DNA from: Noviherbaspirillum galbum
GTDB taxonomy: Bacteria > Pseudomonadota > Gammaproteobacteria > Burkholderiales > Burkholderiaceae_D
Length of the DNA stretch: 64,000 nt
Assembly (NCBI RefSeq): GCF_010974945.1
Contig: NZ_JAAIVB010000078.1
Span: 62,001-126,000, forward strand
Direction: 5' to 3'
Both the position numbers and the translations under genes were made by a program. The first letter of the stretch is position 1. The number at the start of each line of letters is the position of its first letter. This document shows, piece after piece, positions 9,561-18,217 of this stretch. A model generated the notes under the pieces. It was not told the origin of the DNA and ran no database searches. It was given only the letters and a program-made list of their open reading frames with translations.

Positions 9561-10727
9561 ATGGGATTACGTCAGTCCCTGGTGTACCAGCGGCGATTTC
9601 CATTGATTCGTCTCCTGCTGCCGCAGGCGCTCCTCGAGCGTCCGTCGGACATGACGCGCGCCGAAAACATGGTCACCGCCATGCTGCTTGCCCTCGCGGT
9701 CCTGCCTTTCTACGGCGCAGTCTATGCTTTCCTGACGGACCACGCCACCGCCCGCATATGCTATTTCGGCGCCTTCTGCGTCGCCATCTGCGCGGCCCTG
9801 TTGCGGGCGACGGCGAACCTGAGCGTGGTGCGCGAGTGCTTCGTGGGCGGCATCTTCGTTCTCCTCGTGGGCATCATCTACCGGACGGGCGGCATCGTTT
9901 CTCCCGCGGTGCTCTGGCTCGGCGTTTGCTCCATCATCGGCTCGGCCGCCGGCGGGGCGAAGGCGGGGTGGCGGTGGACCGCGACCTCGCTGGTGGTCGT
10001 TCCCCTGATCTACGCAGCCGACCTCGCCGGCGTCTTCCCCCAGCCAGTCGTGCGCGACATGCGCGCTCTCAATTTCATCTCCATCATGAGCTTCACCTTG
10101 CTGGTGGCGGTTTTCCTGGTGATCTACGAGCGCATCAATTCTTCCGCCATCCGCAAGCTGGACCATGCGCTCGGACTGATCCGCACGCTCGCCATCCACG
10201 ACGAACTGACCGGCATCGTGAACCGGCGCGAGGTATTGCGCTTCGCCGCCCAGGAAATGATGCGATCCACCCGCAGCGCCACCCCGTTCTGCCTCTGCCT
10301 GATCGACGTCGACCACTTCAAGCGCATCAACGACATGCACGGCCATCCGGTGGGCGACGAAGTGCTTCGGCGGATTGCCGGCAAGATCAAGGAAGACATA
10401 CGGGCGACCGACTGTTTCGGCCGCTACGGCGGAGAAGAATTCCTGCTGATCCTGACGGATACCGACCTGACCGGCGGCGCCGAATTCGTGGAGCGCATCC
10501 GCCAGTCGGTCTCGACGCTTCACCTGACGGAGCTTGGCGGGAACACGGTCACGATCTCGGTCGGCATCGCCCAGCACCGGCAACAGGAAAACCTTGATCA
10601 GATCTTGTCGCGCGCCGACAAGGCGCTGTATGCCGCAAAGGCCGGGGGCCGCAACCAGATCGTGCTCGCCGACCTGGCCGCATTCAAGGATGCCCGCAAA
10701 GCCGACACGGTGGCCCAGATCGCCTAG
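9561..10727 (+). CDS. Membrane-anchored GGDEF diguanylate cyclase
   Basis: The 388-residue protein has about five to six hydrophobic helices in residues 30-190 and a C-terminal GGDEF domain from about residue 205. The active motif is GGEEF near residue 290, a fully active variant in the family, preceded by RATD, which fits the RxxD I-site. DVDHFKRIND and DKALYAAK are also typical. It should synthesise cyclic-di-GMP at the inner membrane; the signal sensed by the membrane part is unknown. I chose ATG 9561 because GGGGAG lies 8 nt upstream, rather than an in-frame TTG at 9540. Confidence 0.92.
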   Translation: MGLRQSLVYQRRFPLIRLLLPQALLERPSDMTRAENMVTAMLLALAVLPFYGAVYAFLTDHATARICYFGAFCVAICAALLRATANLSVVRECFVGGIFVLLVGIIYRTGGIVSPAVLWLGVCSIIGSAAGGAKAGWRWTATSLVVVPLIYAADLAGVFPQPVVRDMRALNFISIMSFTLLVAVFLVIYERINSSAIRKLDHALGLIRTLAIHDELTGIVNRREVLRFAAQEMMRSTRSATPFCLCLIDVDHFKRINDMHGHPVGDEVLRRIAGKIKEDIRATDCFGRYGGEEFLLILTDTDLTGGAEFVERIRQSVSTLHLTELGGNTVTISVGIAQHRQQENLDQILSRADKALYAAKAGGRNQIVLADLAAFKDARKADTVAQIA

Positions 10728-10835
10728 ATGCGGTCCCGTCACGACAGGCGCCGGGGTCGTTACCATCGCTTACAGACAAGCCGCCGATCCCGCCCTAAGG
10801 TAGAGAGGCTGATGACCATTTGATCAACGCTTGTC

Positions 10836-11288
10836 ATGAAAAACGCCTCTTTCCTGATCGCCTGCCTTGCCTGCGCATCCGCGTGGGCCAGCACCCAGCC
10901 GGCGGCATACCCGGCTTCCCCGACATCCCCGTCCGCCGCGCCATCAGGAACATCGTTACCGTCGTTCGACGAACGCGCCGTGCATGCCCGCTCGGCGGAG
11001 GGCGATGAGCGCTACCATCCCTACCCTGCCAGCATGCTCAAGCAAGCCGGCCCGCAGATCGCCCGCCTGATACGCCGCTGCGGCGCGTCCGCGCCCAACG
11101 TGAAACCCTTCGCGCTGGTGGCGGACATCGATGCGCATGGCCATGCGCAAAACATCCTTGCCAAGCCGGAGCATGCCAGCGCGCGCTGCTTCGCAAAGGG
11201 GTTCGGTTCGCTGACTTACCTGAAGCCGCCGGTCGGCGACGGGCAGGAAACGTTTCCGGTGATGGTGCGCGTCGGTCACCTGCACTAA
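10836..11288 (+). CDS. Secreted hypothetical protein with a TonB-C-like tail
   Basis: This 150-residue protein begins with a signal peptide (MKNASFLIACLACASAWA, likely cleaved after residue 18), so it should be exported to the periplasm. A Pro/Ala/Ser-rich linker covers about residues 19-45. The C-terminal part contains PFALVADIDAHGHAQNILAKP and CFAKGF, which loosely resembles TonB C-terminal or related periplasmic folds, but I cannot assign a family. Two Cys residues (in RRCGAS and ARCFAK) may form a disulfide. It converges with the flavin reductase gene. Confidence 0.7.
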   Translation: MKNASFLIACLACASAWASTQPAAYPASPTSPSAAPSGTSLPSFDERAVHARSAEGDERYHPYPASMLKQAGPQIARLIRRCGASAPNVKPFALVADIDAHGHAQNILAKPEHASARCFAKGFGSLTYLKPPVGDGQETFPVMVRVGHLH

Positions 11289-11322
11289 GTTTTCAGCGCC
11301 CGCATTCCGCCGCCAGGCATCA

Positions 11323-11895
11323 TCATTCCCCGGGCTTGCGCGCCTCGAATCCTTCACCCGTCTCAAAGAAGTTGCCGCCCGCGACGTAATGGATGCTGCG
11401 CGGACTGCCTGCCTCGAACACCCAGTGCCCGTCGCGGAATGCGCGGGAATCGGCATGGGCAGCCACCACCTCGCCAAGGAAAAGATCGTAGCTTTGCTGG
11501 ATGTGTGGTTCATCAATGACGCGGCACTCGAGCCAGCCGAGGCAACCCTCGAGCAAGGGCGCGCCGGTCAGAGTGCCGGGAAAGACTTGCCATCCCAGCT
11601 GGTCGATCTTGTCGCCGTCCCTGCCTGAGGTCGAACCGGACGCAAGCGTCTCCGCCGCCTGCCGGCGCGAAGGCACGTTCAGGGAAAATTCGCCAGAAGC
11701 CTCGACCAGCTTGCGGGTGTGGGTGTTCTTGTCGATCACCACCGCGACCTTGGGCGGCATGAAATCCAGCGGCATCGACCAGGCTGCCGCCATGACGTTC
11801 GATACGCCACCATGCGCGCAGGTGACGAGCACGGTTGGCCCGTGATTGAGCAACCGGTAGGCCTTGGCCAGGGGAACGGGCAATCGGTGGTTCAT
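11323..11895 (-). CDS. Flavin reductase-like (FMN-binding) domain protein
   Basis: The 190-residue protein matches the flavin reductase-like family that binds FMN. Typical segments are PVLVTCAHGG-like TVLVTCAHGGVSNVMAAAWS at residues 21-40, PPKVAVVID, and GEFSLNVPS. Members either reduce flavin with NAD(P)H for a partner oxygenase or act as stand-alone flavoproteins; no partner oxygenase is nearby. It is the last gene of a minus-strand run and starts 15 nt after the upstream membrane-protein gene, so co-transcription is likely. Confidence 0.88.
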   Translation of the reverse strand: MNHRLPVPLAKAYRLLNHGPTVLVTCAHGGVSNVMAAAWSMPLDFMPPKVAVVIDKNTHTRKLVEASGEFSLNVPSRRQAAETLASGSTSGRDGDKIDQLGWQVFPGTLTGAPLLEGCLGWLECRVIDEPHIQQSYDLFLGEVVAAHADSRAFRDGHWVFEAGSPRSIHYVAGGNFFETGEGFEARKPGE

Positions 11896-11910
11896 GGTAA
11901 CGCTTTCCTT

Positions 11911-13296
11911 TCAGGCGGTGAGGCCGATCCATGCGGCCAGCACCGCGCACAGCAGCAAGGCGCTGCACAGGGCATAGCCCGAGTTCTTGCGCAGGCTGAT
12001 GTCGTACAGCCCGACGCGGGCATAACGGCTCGCCGTCAGCGACACCACCGAAAACGGCGTGACGCTCGCCGACAGTCCCCAGCCCGCGAGGATGGCCGCC
12101 ATGTGCGCGATCGGCGGCAAGCCGAGCACATCCGGCGTGAGGGTAGAGGCGAGGAACACCGCCGACAGCATGGGATGAATGCCGGCGAGCGCTGCCAGCA
12201 TGATCGCGAAAACAAGGAAGGCAAGGCCCCAGAAGGGATGGCCGCCGAGCAGCGCGGCGATCGCGCCGGTCCAGGAGGCGGGAAACGAATCGGCCATGAG
12301 GCTGCCCGCCACGCCGGCCGAGAGGAACAGCATGGCCTCGCTGGCGAGCGCCGGATACAGGCGCATGCTGTCCGCCGTGCCGCGCATGCCGGCCCGCAGG
12401 CGGCTGCCCGGCGACCCCGACAGCGCATGGAAGGCCATGGACACGCATGGCCCCATGATGATGATCGCGGCGGAAATGATGACATGCAAGGTACGGCTGA
12501 CCAGCAGCACCACGCCAAGGAATCCGAGCAGCACGCCCATCACCGGCACGGCCAGGAAAAACAATTCCTTGCCGCTGGTGGTCGTGGGCCGTTCGTCCGC
12601 CCCGTTTGCTGAGCCTTCCTGCGGCGGAAGCGGCGTCATCAGCAGCCCGACGATCAGCGTCAGCTGGCCCACCGCGAGGCCCGCCGGGAACACCTCGATC
12701 CAATGCAGCGATGGATACAGCGCCAGCAGGATCGCCATGTTGCCGAACACCGGGCTCCAGCAGCTCGCCGCCGCGAAGCCGCGCATGATGGACACCACCG
12801 ACGCCGTCCGCATGCCGCTGCTTTCCTCGTCGGGCGGCGCGGCCATCACGAACATCAGGTTGGCGCCGGCCAGCCCGAGGATGCCGGAAAAGAACTGGCT
12901 CGCCGCCGCGAAGGCCGTCAGGCGCGCCTTGCCCTGCCGTTCGCGCAAGGCCGCGCCTATCATCTGGATGCGCCGGCTTTGCACCGCGCAGCGCGCGATC
13001 AGGAGCACGCTCGACGTCAATGACACGAGCATCCCGGCAATGAACACGCCGCGCTGGAGCGCGGCAACCGGGTCCTTGGCAAACGGGAACACGGCGGCGC
13101 CCGCCAGCAGCAGGACGGCAGCCGTATTGCGCAGCTTGCGGTTGACGTTGCCGAACCCCGACGTAATCAGCAGCGCCATCGCGGCCAGCGTCAGCAGGTA
13201 GAGCCAGCCCGGCCCGCCGAAGACGCGCGCCAGGGTGGTGGCAATGAGGGTCATGACGGCGGCGATCGCCGCGGCAACGGTCGGGCCGCCGTTCAT
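11911..13296 (-). CDS. Polytopic membrane protein, possible transporter
   Basis: The 461-residue protein has about 11-12 hydrophobic helices through its whole length and no soluble domain. The segments NLMFVMAAPP, GIHPMLSAVFLAS and SASVTPFSVVSLTAS resemble the re-entrant and helix-break regions of ion-transporter (IT) superfamily permeases such as DctM-, ArsB- or CitT-like proteins, but I cannot name a substrate. It lies between the RlmN-like gene (51 nt upstream) and the flavin reductase gene (14 nt downstream) on the same strand. The inner membrane location is secure; the transport role is inference. Confidence 0.8.
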   Translation of the reverse strand: MNGGPTVAAAIAAVMTLIATTLARVFGGPGWLYLLTLAAMALLITSGFGNVNRKLRNTAAVLLLAGAAVFPFAKDPVAALQRGVFIAGMLVSLTSSVLLIARCAVQSRRIQMIGAALRERQGKARLTAFAAASQFFSGILGLAGANLMFVMAAPPDEESSGMRTASVVSIMRGFAAASCWSPVFGNMAILLALYPSLHWIEVFPAGLAVGQLTLIVGLLMTPLPPQEGSANGADERPTTTSGKELFFLAVPVMGVLLGFLGVVLLVSRTLHVIISAAIIIMGPCVSMAFHALSGSPGSRLRAGMRGTADSMRLYPALASEAMLFLSAGVAGSLMADSFPASWTGAIAALLGGHPFWGLAFLVFAIMLAALAGIHPMLSAVFLASTLTPDVLGLPPIAHMAAILAGWGLSASVTPFSVVSLTASRYARVGLYDISLRKNSGYALCSALLLCAVLAAWIGLTA

Positions 13297-13347
13297 GCGA
13301 GCAATGAAGTGAAGTGAAAGACCATGCGAACGAAGTTTGGCAGGCGC

Positions 13348-14382
13348 TCAGGCCCGGTGGATGGCGATGGGCCGCGGCGCAGCCGGGCCAAGGGCGCGTG
13401 CCCTCAGTTGCCCGCAGCCGCCGTCGACTTCCTGGGCTGCCGAATCGCGCAGCTTCGCCAGGATGCCGCGTCGGTGCAGGATGCGGATCATTTCGCGGGC
13501 ATGCTCGTCCGGCGGCCGGGAGAACGGCAAGCCATCGACCGCGTTGTAGGGAATGATGTTCATGATGGCATGGCGTCCCTTGAGCAGGCGGACGATGCCA
13601 TCGAGTTCTTCTTCACCGTCGTTGATGCCGTCCAGCAGCGTCCATTGGTACTGCACCGGATACATGGTCTTGCGGGCGTATTCCTCCGCCAGCTCGACCA
13701 GGTCTTCGATGGCGATGCGCGGCGCGCGCGGCAGGAGACGTTCGCGCAGGTCCTGCCGCGTGGTATGCAGGGAAAGCGCGAGCGCGGGCTTGACGGTCCC
13801 GAGCGGCAGTTGCTCGAAGACGCGGGGGTCGCCGACCGTGGAAAAGACCAGGTTCTTGTGCCCGAGATTGCCTTCGGTGCCCAGCAAGTCGATCGCTTCC
13901 ATGACATTCTGCAGGTTGTGCGATGGCTCGCCCATGCCCATGAAGACGACCTTCTTGACCGTACGGATGGAGCGTGCCAGCGCGACCTGCCCGACGATCT
14001 CCCCGCTGGTAAGCTGGCGCAGCAGGCCGTCGCGGCCAGTCATGCAGAACTGGCAGCCGACGGCGCAGCCCACCTGGCTCGACACGCACAGCCCATCGCG
14101 CGGCAGGAGGACGCTTTCCACGGTCTGTCCGTCGGCCAGGCCGACCAGCAGGCGCGCCGACCCATCCGGCGTGGCGTGGCTGGATACCAGGCGCACGAGA
14201 TTGCGCAGGCCGGCATCGAATTCGCCGAGGCCCTCCCGCAGGCTCAGCGGCAGGTAATCTTCGGCTTTGCGGCGGCCGCTGCTCCTTGAACGGACCTGCA
14301 GCCAGTCGCGCAGGATGCGCTGCTCGTGTTCCGGCTTGGCGCCGAGAGCGCGCAATTGTTCACGGATGGCGTGGATGTGCAT
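13348..14382 (-). CDS. RlmN-like radical SAM methyltransferase (second-type RlmN paralogue)
   Basis: This 344-residue protein carries the RlmN/Cfr radical SAM cluster, Cys106-x3-Cys110-x2-Cys113, in CVSSQVGCAVGCQFC. It also keeps the two Cys residues used in the RlmN mechanism: Cys99 in GLCVSSQ and Cys323 in VDGGCGQL. MGMGEP is present for SAM binding. The N-terminal accessory domain is short (about 60 residues before the catalytic core starts), and the protein is about 40 residues shorter than E. coli RlmN. The family methylates carbon 2 of adenosine in 23S rRNA and tRNA. Its place directly downstream of selU suggests an RNA-modification unit. Whether it is the main RlmN or a paralogue cannot be decided from this window. 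Confidence 0.85.
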   Translation of the reverse strand: MHIHAIREQLRALGAKPEHEQRILRDWLQVRSRSSGRRKAEDYLPLSLREGLGEFDAGLRNLVRLVSSHATPDGSARLLVGLADGQTVESVLLPRDGLCVSSQVGCAVGCQFCMTGRDGLLRQLTSGEIVGQVALARSIRTVKKVVFMGMGEPSHNLQNVMEAIDLLGTEGNLGHKNLVFSTVGDPRVFEQLPLGTVKPALALSLHTTRQDLRERLLPRAPRIAIEDLVELAEEYARKTMYPVQYQWTLLDGINDGEEELDGIVRLLKGRHAIMNIIPYNAVDGLPFSRPPDEHAREMIRILHRRGILAKLRDSAAQEVDGGCGQLRARALGPAAPRPIAIHRA

Positions 14383-14418
14383 GAAACCTGGATGTTCTGA
14401 TGATGGACGGCGCCGCCG

Positions 14419-15507
14419 CTAGATCGATGACGAAGCGGGCTCGCCGGCTTTCTCTTCCGCCCGCAACGCACGTGCGGCCTCCAGGAAGAACTCTTCGGAC
14501 CAGCCCTTGATCGCGAGCTTGCGCGCATCGCCGAACCGGAGGTAATTGCGCCGGATGGACGTGGCATAAGCCGGATCGTAATGCTTGTCGAGCAGGGTGG
14601 CCACCAGTTCGTCCCAGTTGCCGCCGTCGACGAGCGCCTCCCATTCCGAGATCACCGCATTGCCATGCACCTTGATCAGGCGCCGAAGGTTGGCCTTGAG
14701 CCGTTCGGGGTCGTGCAGGAAGAAATCATATTCGTCCAGCAGGAGCCGGATGCGGTCTTCACGGGCCAGCCTGAGTTCGATGCAGGGCGCCTGCCGCATT
14801 GCCAGCATCAGGATCTCGGGAACGCGCAGGTTGCCGATCTTCTTGCTCTCCGATTCGACGTACACCGGACGGCTGCGGTCGAGGCTGCGCAGCTTTGCCC
14901 ACAGGTTGCTCTCGAAGAGCTTTTGCGGCGGTTGCGGCACGCTGTCCATTTCGCCCAGCACCGAACCCTTGTGGCAGGCGATCGCTTCCAAGTCGAGCGC
15001 CTGGCTGCCGCTGGCTTCGAGCGCGCGCAGCAGCCGGCTCTTGCCGGTGCCCGTGGCGCCGCAAACGGAAAACAGGCGCAATCCGGCGGGTTGCTTTTCC
15101 AGGTCGTGAAGCACGAAGTGGCGATACGATTTGTAGCCGCCATCGAGCTGGGTCACCTGCCAGCCGATCTTGGCAAAGATGTGCGCCATCGAGCCGCTGC
15201 GGTTGCCGCCACGCCAGCAGTACACCAGCGGGGTCCATTCGCGCGGCTTGTCATGAAACAGGGTGTCGATGTAGCCGGCGATGTTGCGCGCGGCGATCGC
15301 GGCGCCTACCTTCTTCGCCTCGAACGCATCCTGCTTGTAGAGAGTACCCACGTGCACGCGCTCCGCATCCGAAAGCACGGGGCAATTGATCGCTCCGGGA
15401 ATATGGTCGTCGGCATATTCGGAAGGACTGCGGACGTCGATGATGGCGTCGAAGCCGTTCAGCCGCGGGGCCAACTCTTCGAAGCGCTGGAGGACAAGGT
15501 TTTTCAC
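14419..15507 (-). CDS. mnmH: tRNA 2-selenouridine synthase (SelU/MnmH)
   Basis: This 362-residue enzyme replaces sulfur by selenium in 2-thiouridine at the wobble position of some tRNAs, using selenophosphate and going through a geranylated intermediate. The N-terminal rhodanese domain (residues 1-130) has the active Cys97 in YCWRGGNRSGS, and a P-loop GATGTGKS lies at 150-157. Length and motif order match MnmH. The start is the GTG at 15507; no strong ribosome binding site is visible. selD, which supplies selenophosphate, is not in the window. The gene begins a minus-strand run with the RlmN-like gene 36 nt downstream. Confidence 0.94.
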   Translation of the reverse strand: MKNLVLQRFEELAPRLNGFDAIIDVRSPSEYADDHIPGAINCPVLSDAERVHVGTLYKQDAFEAKKVGAAIAARNIAGYIDTLFHDKPREWTPLVYCWRGGNRSGSMAHIFAKIGWQVTQLDGGYKSYRHFVLHDLEKQPAGLRLFSVCGATGTGKSRLLRALEASGSQALDLEAIACHKGSVLGEMDSVPQPPQKLFESNLWAKLRSLDRSRPVYVESESKKIGNLRVPEILMLAMRQAPCIELRLAREDRIRLLLDEYDFFLHDPERLKANLRRLIKVHGNAVISEWEALVDGGNWDELVATLLDKHYDPAYATSIRRNYLRFGDARKLAIKGWSEEFFLEAARALRAEEKAGEPASSSI

Positions 15508-15714
15508 GTAACGTTGGATGCGATATTGGGAGGCATTGCCGAGATTCTACCGTGGAACACCCCCGGGTCTGCTAGATCGCTTCATGCAGCGTCGTGCCAG
15601 ATCCTGATTACAATACGGCAATGAAGCCGAGCGTCAACAATTCCTCAGTGAAAATTGACCGCAGGTAAGGCATAATCCGCCTTCCCTCCTTTCGTTCCAG
15701 AGGCGAATCCCTTC

Positions 15715-16035
15715 ATGTTGTCATTTCGTTCCCTTTTCCATGCCTCCAACCGCGACATGCCCTTCGTGACGGCAGCGATTGCATTGACGGCATTTTTCTC
15801 TTCCCTGCTGGTTGCGCTGCTCATGGTGGCTGACGGGCAGCCTGCATTTTTGGCCATCTGGTCGGTGCTTGCCTTTCTCACGATGAAGTATGTCCGTGCC
15901 CATCGCAAGTGGCGCGGCTCCTTCGAACGCATCTATGCGCCCGGCGCCATGCCCGCCGCTGCGGCCCGGCAATTCCGCCATGCCGGCAAATCCGCGGATG
16001 CCGAAGAGGTATCGTTCCGCGAAGTCGTCCGGTAA
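15715..16035 (+). CDS. Small hypothetical membrane protein
   Basis: This 106-residue protein has two hydrophobic helices, at about residues 17-40 and 44-60, then a basic cytoplasmic-looking tail with RAHRKWRGSFERIYAPG. I do not recognise a family. An AGAGG stretch lies 9 nt before the ATG, and the hydrophobic segments are unlikely in a chance reading frame of such GC-rich DNA. It sits alone between selU (divergent) and the GH1-like gene. Confidence 0.55.
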   Translation: MLSFRSLFHASNRDMPFVTAAIALTAFFSSLLVALLMVADGQPAFLAIWSVLAFLTMKYVRAHRKWRGSFERIYAPGAMPAAAARQFRHAGKSADAEEVSFREVVR

Positions 16036-16195
16036 GTCTTTCCCTTGCGGGCGATGGACGCGATGCCGTCGCCCGGAATGCCTTGCGCTCCGGCAACCGG
16101 ACGCACGCCACTTCATCAATCCTGCATTTCTGGCCGCAACTCTGCGGCCCTCCGCTTGTCTCTTTCTATTCCGCCAATGTGAAAGAGGCAAGGCC

Positions 16196-17440
16196 ATGGC
16201 GCAGCGTCCAGGCATATTTCCCACATTTTTTCTCTCGGGCTTCGAGTGTTCCTGCTTCCTCTGGAAAGACCAGGGTCGTCGGGACCTGGTTGCGGAAACG
16301 CGGCACCGCGAGCACGCCTGGGAAGATTATCGCCTCTTGCATGAACTCGGCATCGCGGTCGCGCGCGAAGGCATTCCCTGGCCCATGGCCGACCGGCAAG
16401 GCAAGTACGACTTCTCGTCGATCACTCCCTTCATCGAAGCGATGAAGGAGTACAAGATAACGGCTATCTGGGATCTATGCCATTACGGCTATCCCGACGA
16501 TCTCGATCCCTATCAACCCGCGTTCCGCGAGCGCTTCGGCGCATACTGCCGCGCGGCCGCCACCCACATCCGCAAGAATTTGCCCGGGCCTTATTACTTC
16601 ACACCCATCAACGAAATCACCTTCTTTTCCTTCTGCGGCGCCGAATGGGGCTGGGTCGCTCCCTACGGCCACAGCAAGGAAGAGCGCATGCGCTTTCGCC
16701 TGGCCCTGTGCCATGCGGCCATCGAAGGCGTGAAAGCCATACGGGAAGTCATTCCCGAGGCGCGCATGATCCACGTCGACCCGCTGGTCCAAGTGGTTGC
16801 CCCGCGCGACAGGCCGGACCAGGCGCAGGCGGCGTGGCATGAAACCTATGTCGACACCTTCCTGGCCTGGGACGTGATCTACGGCAAGGAGCATCCCGAG
16901 CTGGGCGGCGCGCCGGACATCCTCGACATCGTGGGCGCCAACAATTATTCCTTCGGCCAGATGGAATACCGGGAGCATGGGCCGCACGCCGCCTTGCCGC
17001 CGGACGATGATCGCATACAGCCCTTGTGCGAATTGCTCAAGACCGTATGGGAACGGTATCGGCGGCCGATGATCATCAGCGAAACGAGCGGCATGGGCAA
17101 GGGCCGCGCCGCCTGGATGAAGGACGTTACCGAGGAAGCGCTCGCCGCGGTCAACCAAGGCATGGACCTGCAGGCCATCTGCCTGTTTCCGGCGGTCGAC
17201 ATGCCCGACTGGCATACCGGCAAGTGGCTGCATAACGGCATCTGCGACATGGTCGAGCAGGACAGCGACTTGCTCCGCGTGCAGGACCAAGACTATGTGG
17301 CCGAACTCAGGCGCTGGCAAAAGGAACTCAACCGCGTCACCCGGCTCGATGAAGATCCCTACAGCGATCCGGTGGAATTGAACGACGTCATCGAAGCGGC
17401 GCGGCGCTTGCAGAAGCGCCCCGACAAGGATTGGTGCTGA
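16196..17440 (+). CDS. Glycoside hydrolase family 1-like protein (beta-glucosidase-like)
   Basis: The 414-residue protein has a TIM-barrel glycosidase pattern. The acid/base Glu is in TPINEITFF (about residue 138) and the nucleophile Glu in IISETSGMG (about residue 296), both as in clan GH-A and GH1. The N-terminus has FLSGFECSCFLWKDQGRRDL, as in GH1-like enzymes that cluster with sugar-nucleotide or glycan genes. It has no signal peptide, so it is cytoplasmic. The ATG at 16196 has AGAGGCAAGG just upstream; longer readings start without a ribosome binding site. Its substrate is unknown and no glycan genes adjoin it. Confidence 0.82.
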   Translation: MAQRPGIFPTFFLSGFECSCFLWKDQGRRDLVAETRHREHAWEDYRLLHELGIAVAREGIPWPMADRQGKYDFSSITPFIEAMKEYKITAIWDLCHYGYPDDLDPYQPAFRERFGAYCRAAATHIRKNLPGPYYFTPINEITFFSFCGAEWGWVAPYGHSKEERMRFRLALCHAAIEGVKAIREVIPEARMIHVDPLVQVVAPRDRPDQAQAAWHETYVDTFLAWDVIYGKEHPELGGAPDILDIVGANNYSFGQMEYREHGPHAALPPDDDRIQPLCELLKTVWERYRRPMIISETSGMGKGRAAWMKDVTEEALAAVNQGMDLQAICLFPAVDMPDWHTGKWLHNGICDMVEQDSDLLRVQDQDYVAELRRWQKELNRVTRLDEDPYSDPVELNDVIEAARRLQKRPDKDWC

Positions 17441-17539
17441 AAGGCGCCTTCCGCCGCATCATGGCCCGGGGCAACGACGCCCTTGTTGGCACGTGAGCGC
17501 GGCGGCCCACCCCAGCAGATAAAGGAAAGGAAGAAGCAC

Positions 17540-18148
17540 ATGGCTGACAACACAAGCGATTTGAATGGAAAGCGCATTGCCATCCTCGTCACGGAAGGAT
17601 TCGAGCAGGCGGAATTCACGGAACCAAGGAAAGCGCTGGAGCAGCAAGGCATCGTGACGCAGGTGGTTTCATCCAAGCCCGGCAAGGTGCAGGGCTTCAA
17701 CCACCATGACAAGGGCGACCAGTTCGACGTCAACCTGACCTTCGATCAGGCAGTGGCGGATGAGTTTGATGGCGTGCTGCTGCCCGGCGGCGTGATTAAC
17801 GGCGACCAGCTGCGCGTGATCCCGGAGGCCCAGCGCTTCGTGCGGGAGATCGACGATGCCGGCAAGCCGGTGTTCGTGATCTGCCACGGCGGCTGGGTGC
17901 TGGTCTCTGCGGGCCTGGTGGATGGCCGCACCATGACGAGCTGGCCCACCCTTCAGGACGACATCCGGAATGCCGGCGGCACCTGGGTCGACCAGGAAGT
18001 GGTCGTGGACGGCAACTGGGTCAGCAGCCGCAAGCCGGCCGACATTCCCGCGTTCAACCAGAAGATGGTCGACGTCCTGCACCAGGCAAGCCTGGGAGAA
18101 GGCTTGCGCGGCCGCGGCGACCAGCAAGGCATCGGACTTCCCGGCTGA
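17540..18148 (+). CDS. DJ-1/PfpI family protein (type 1 glutamine amidotransferase-like)
   Basis: The 202-residue protein has the DJ-1/PfpI fold with the nucleophile elbow VICHGGW, Cys115 being the reactive residue, and the acidic residue in LVTEGFEQAEF near residues 16-26. Family members act as proteases, chaperones, glyoxalase III or deglycases, often in stress. It is 30-40 residues longer than the minimal PfpI, including a Gly-rich tail. AAAGGAAAGGAAG upstream of the ATG is a strong ribosome binding site. It ends 69 nt before the LysR gene on the same strand. Confidence 0.92.
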   Translation: MADNTSDLNGKRIAILVTEGFEQAEFTEPRKALEQQGIVTQVVSSKPGKVQGFNHHDKGDQFDVNLTFDQAVADEFDGVLLPGGVINGDQLRVIPEAQRFVREIDDAGKPVFVICHGGWVLVSAGLVDGRTMTSWPTLQDDIRNAGGTWVDQEVVVDGNWVSSRKPADIPAFNQKMVDVLHQASLGEGLRGRGDQQGIGLPG

Positions 18149-18217
18149 GGTCCGTTGCAGCATCGGCGATACCCCTTCACAATGCGTTAAGAACGGATTG
18201 ATGCAAGGAGTGAATCG

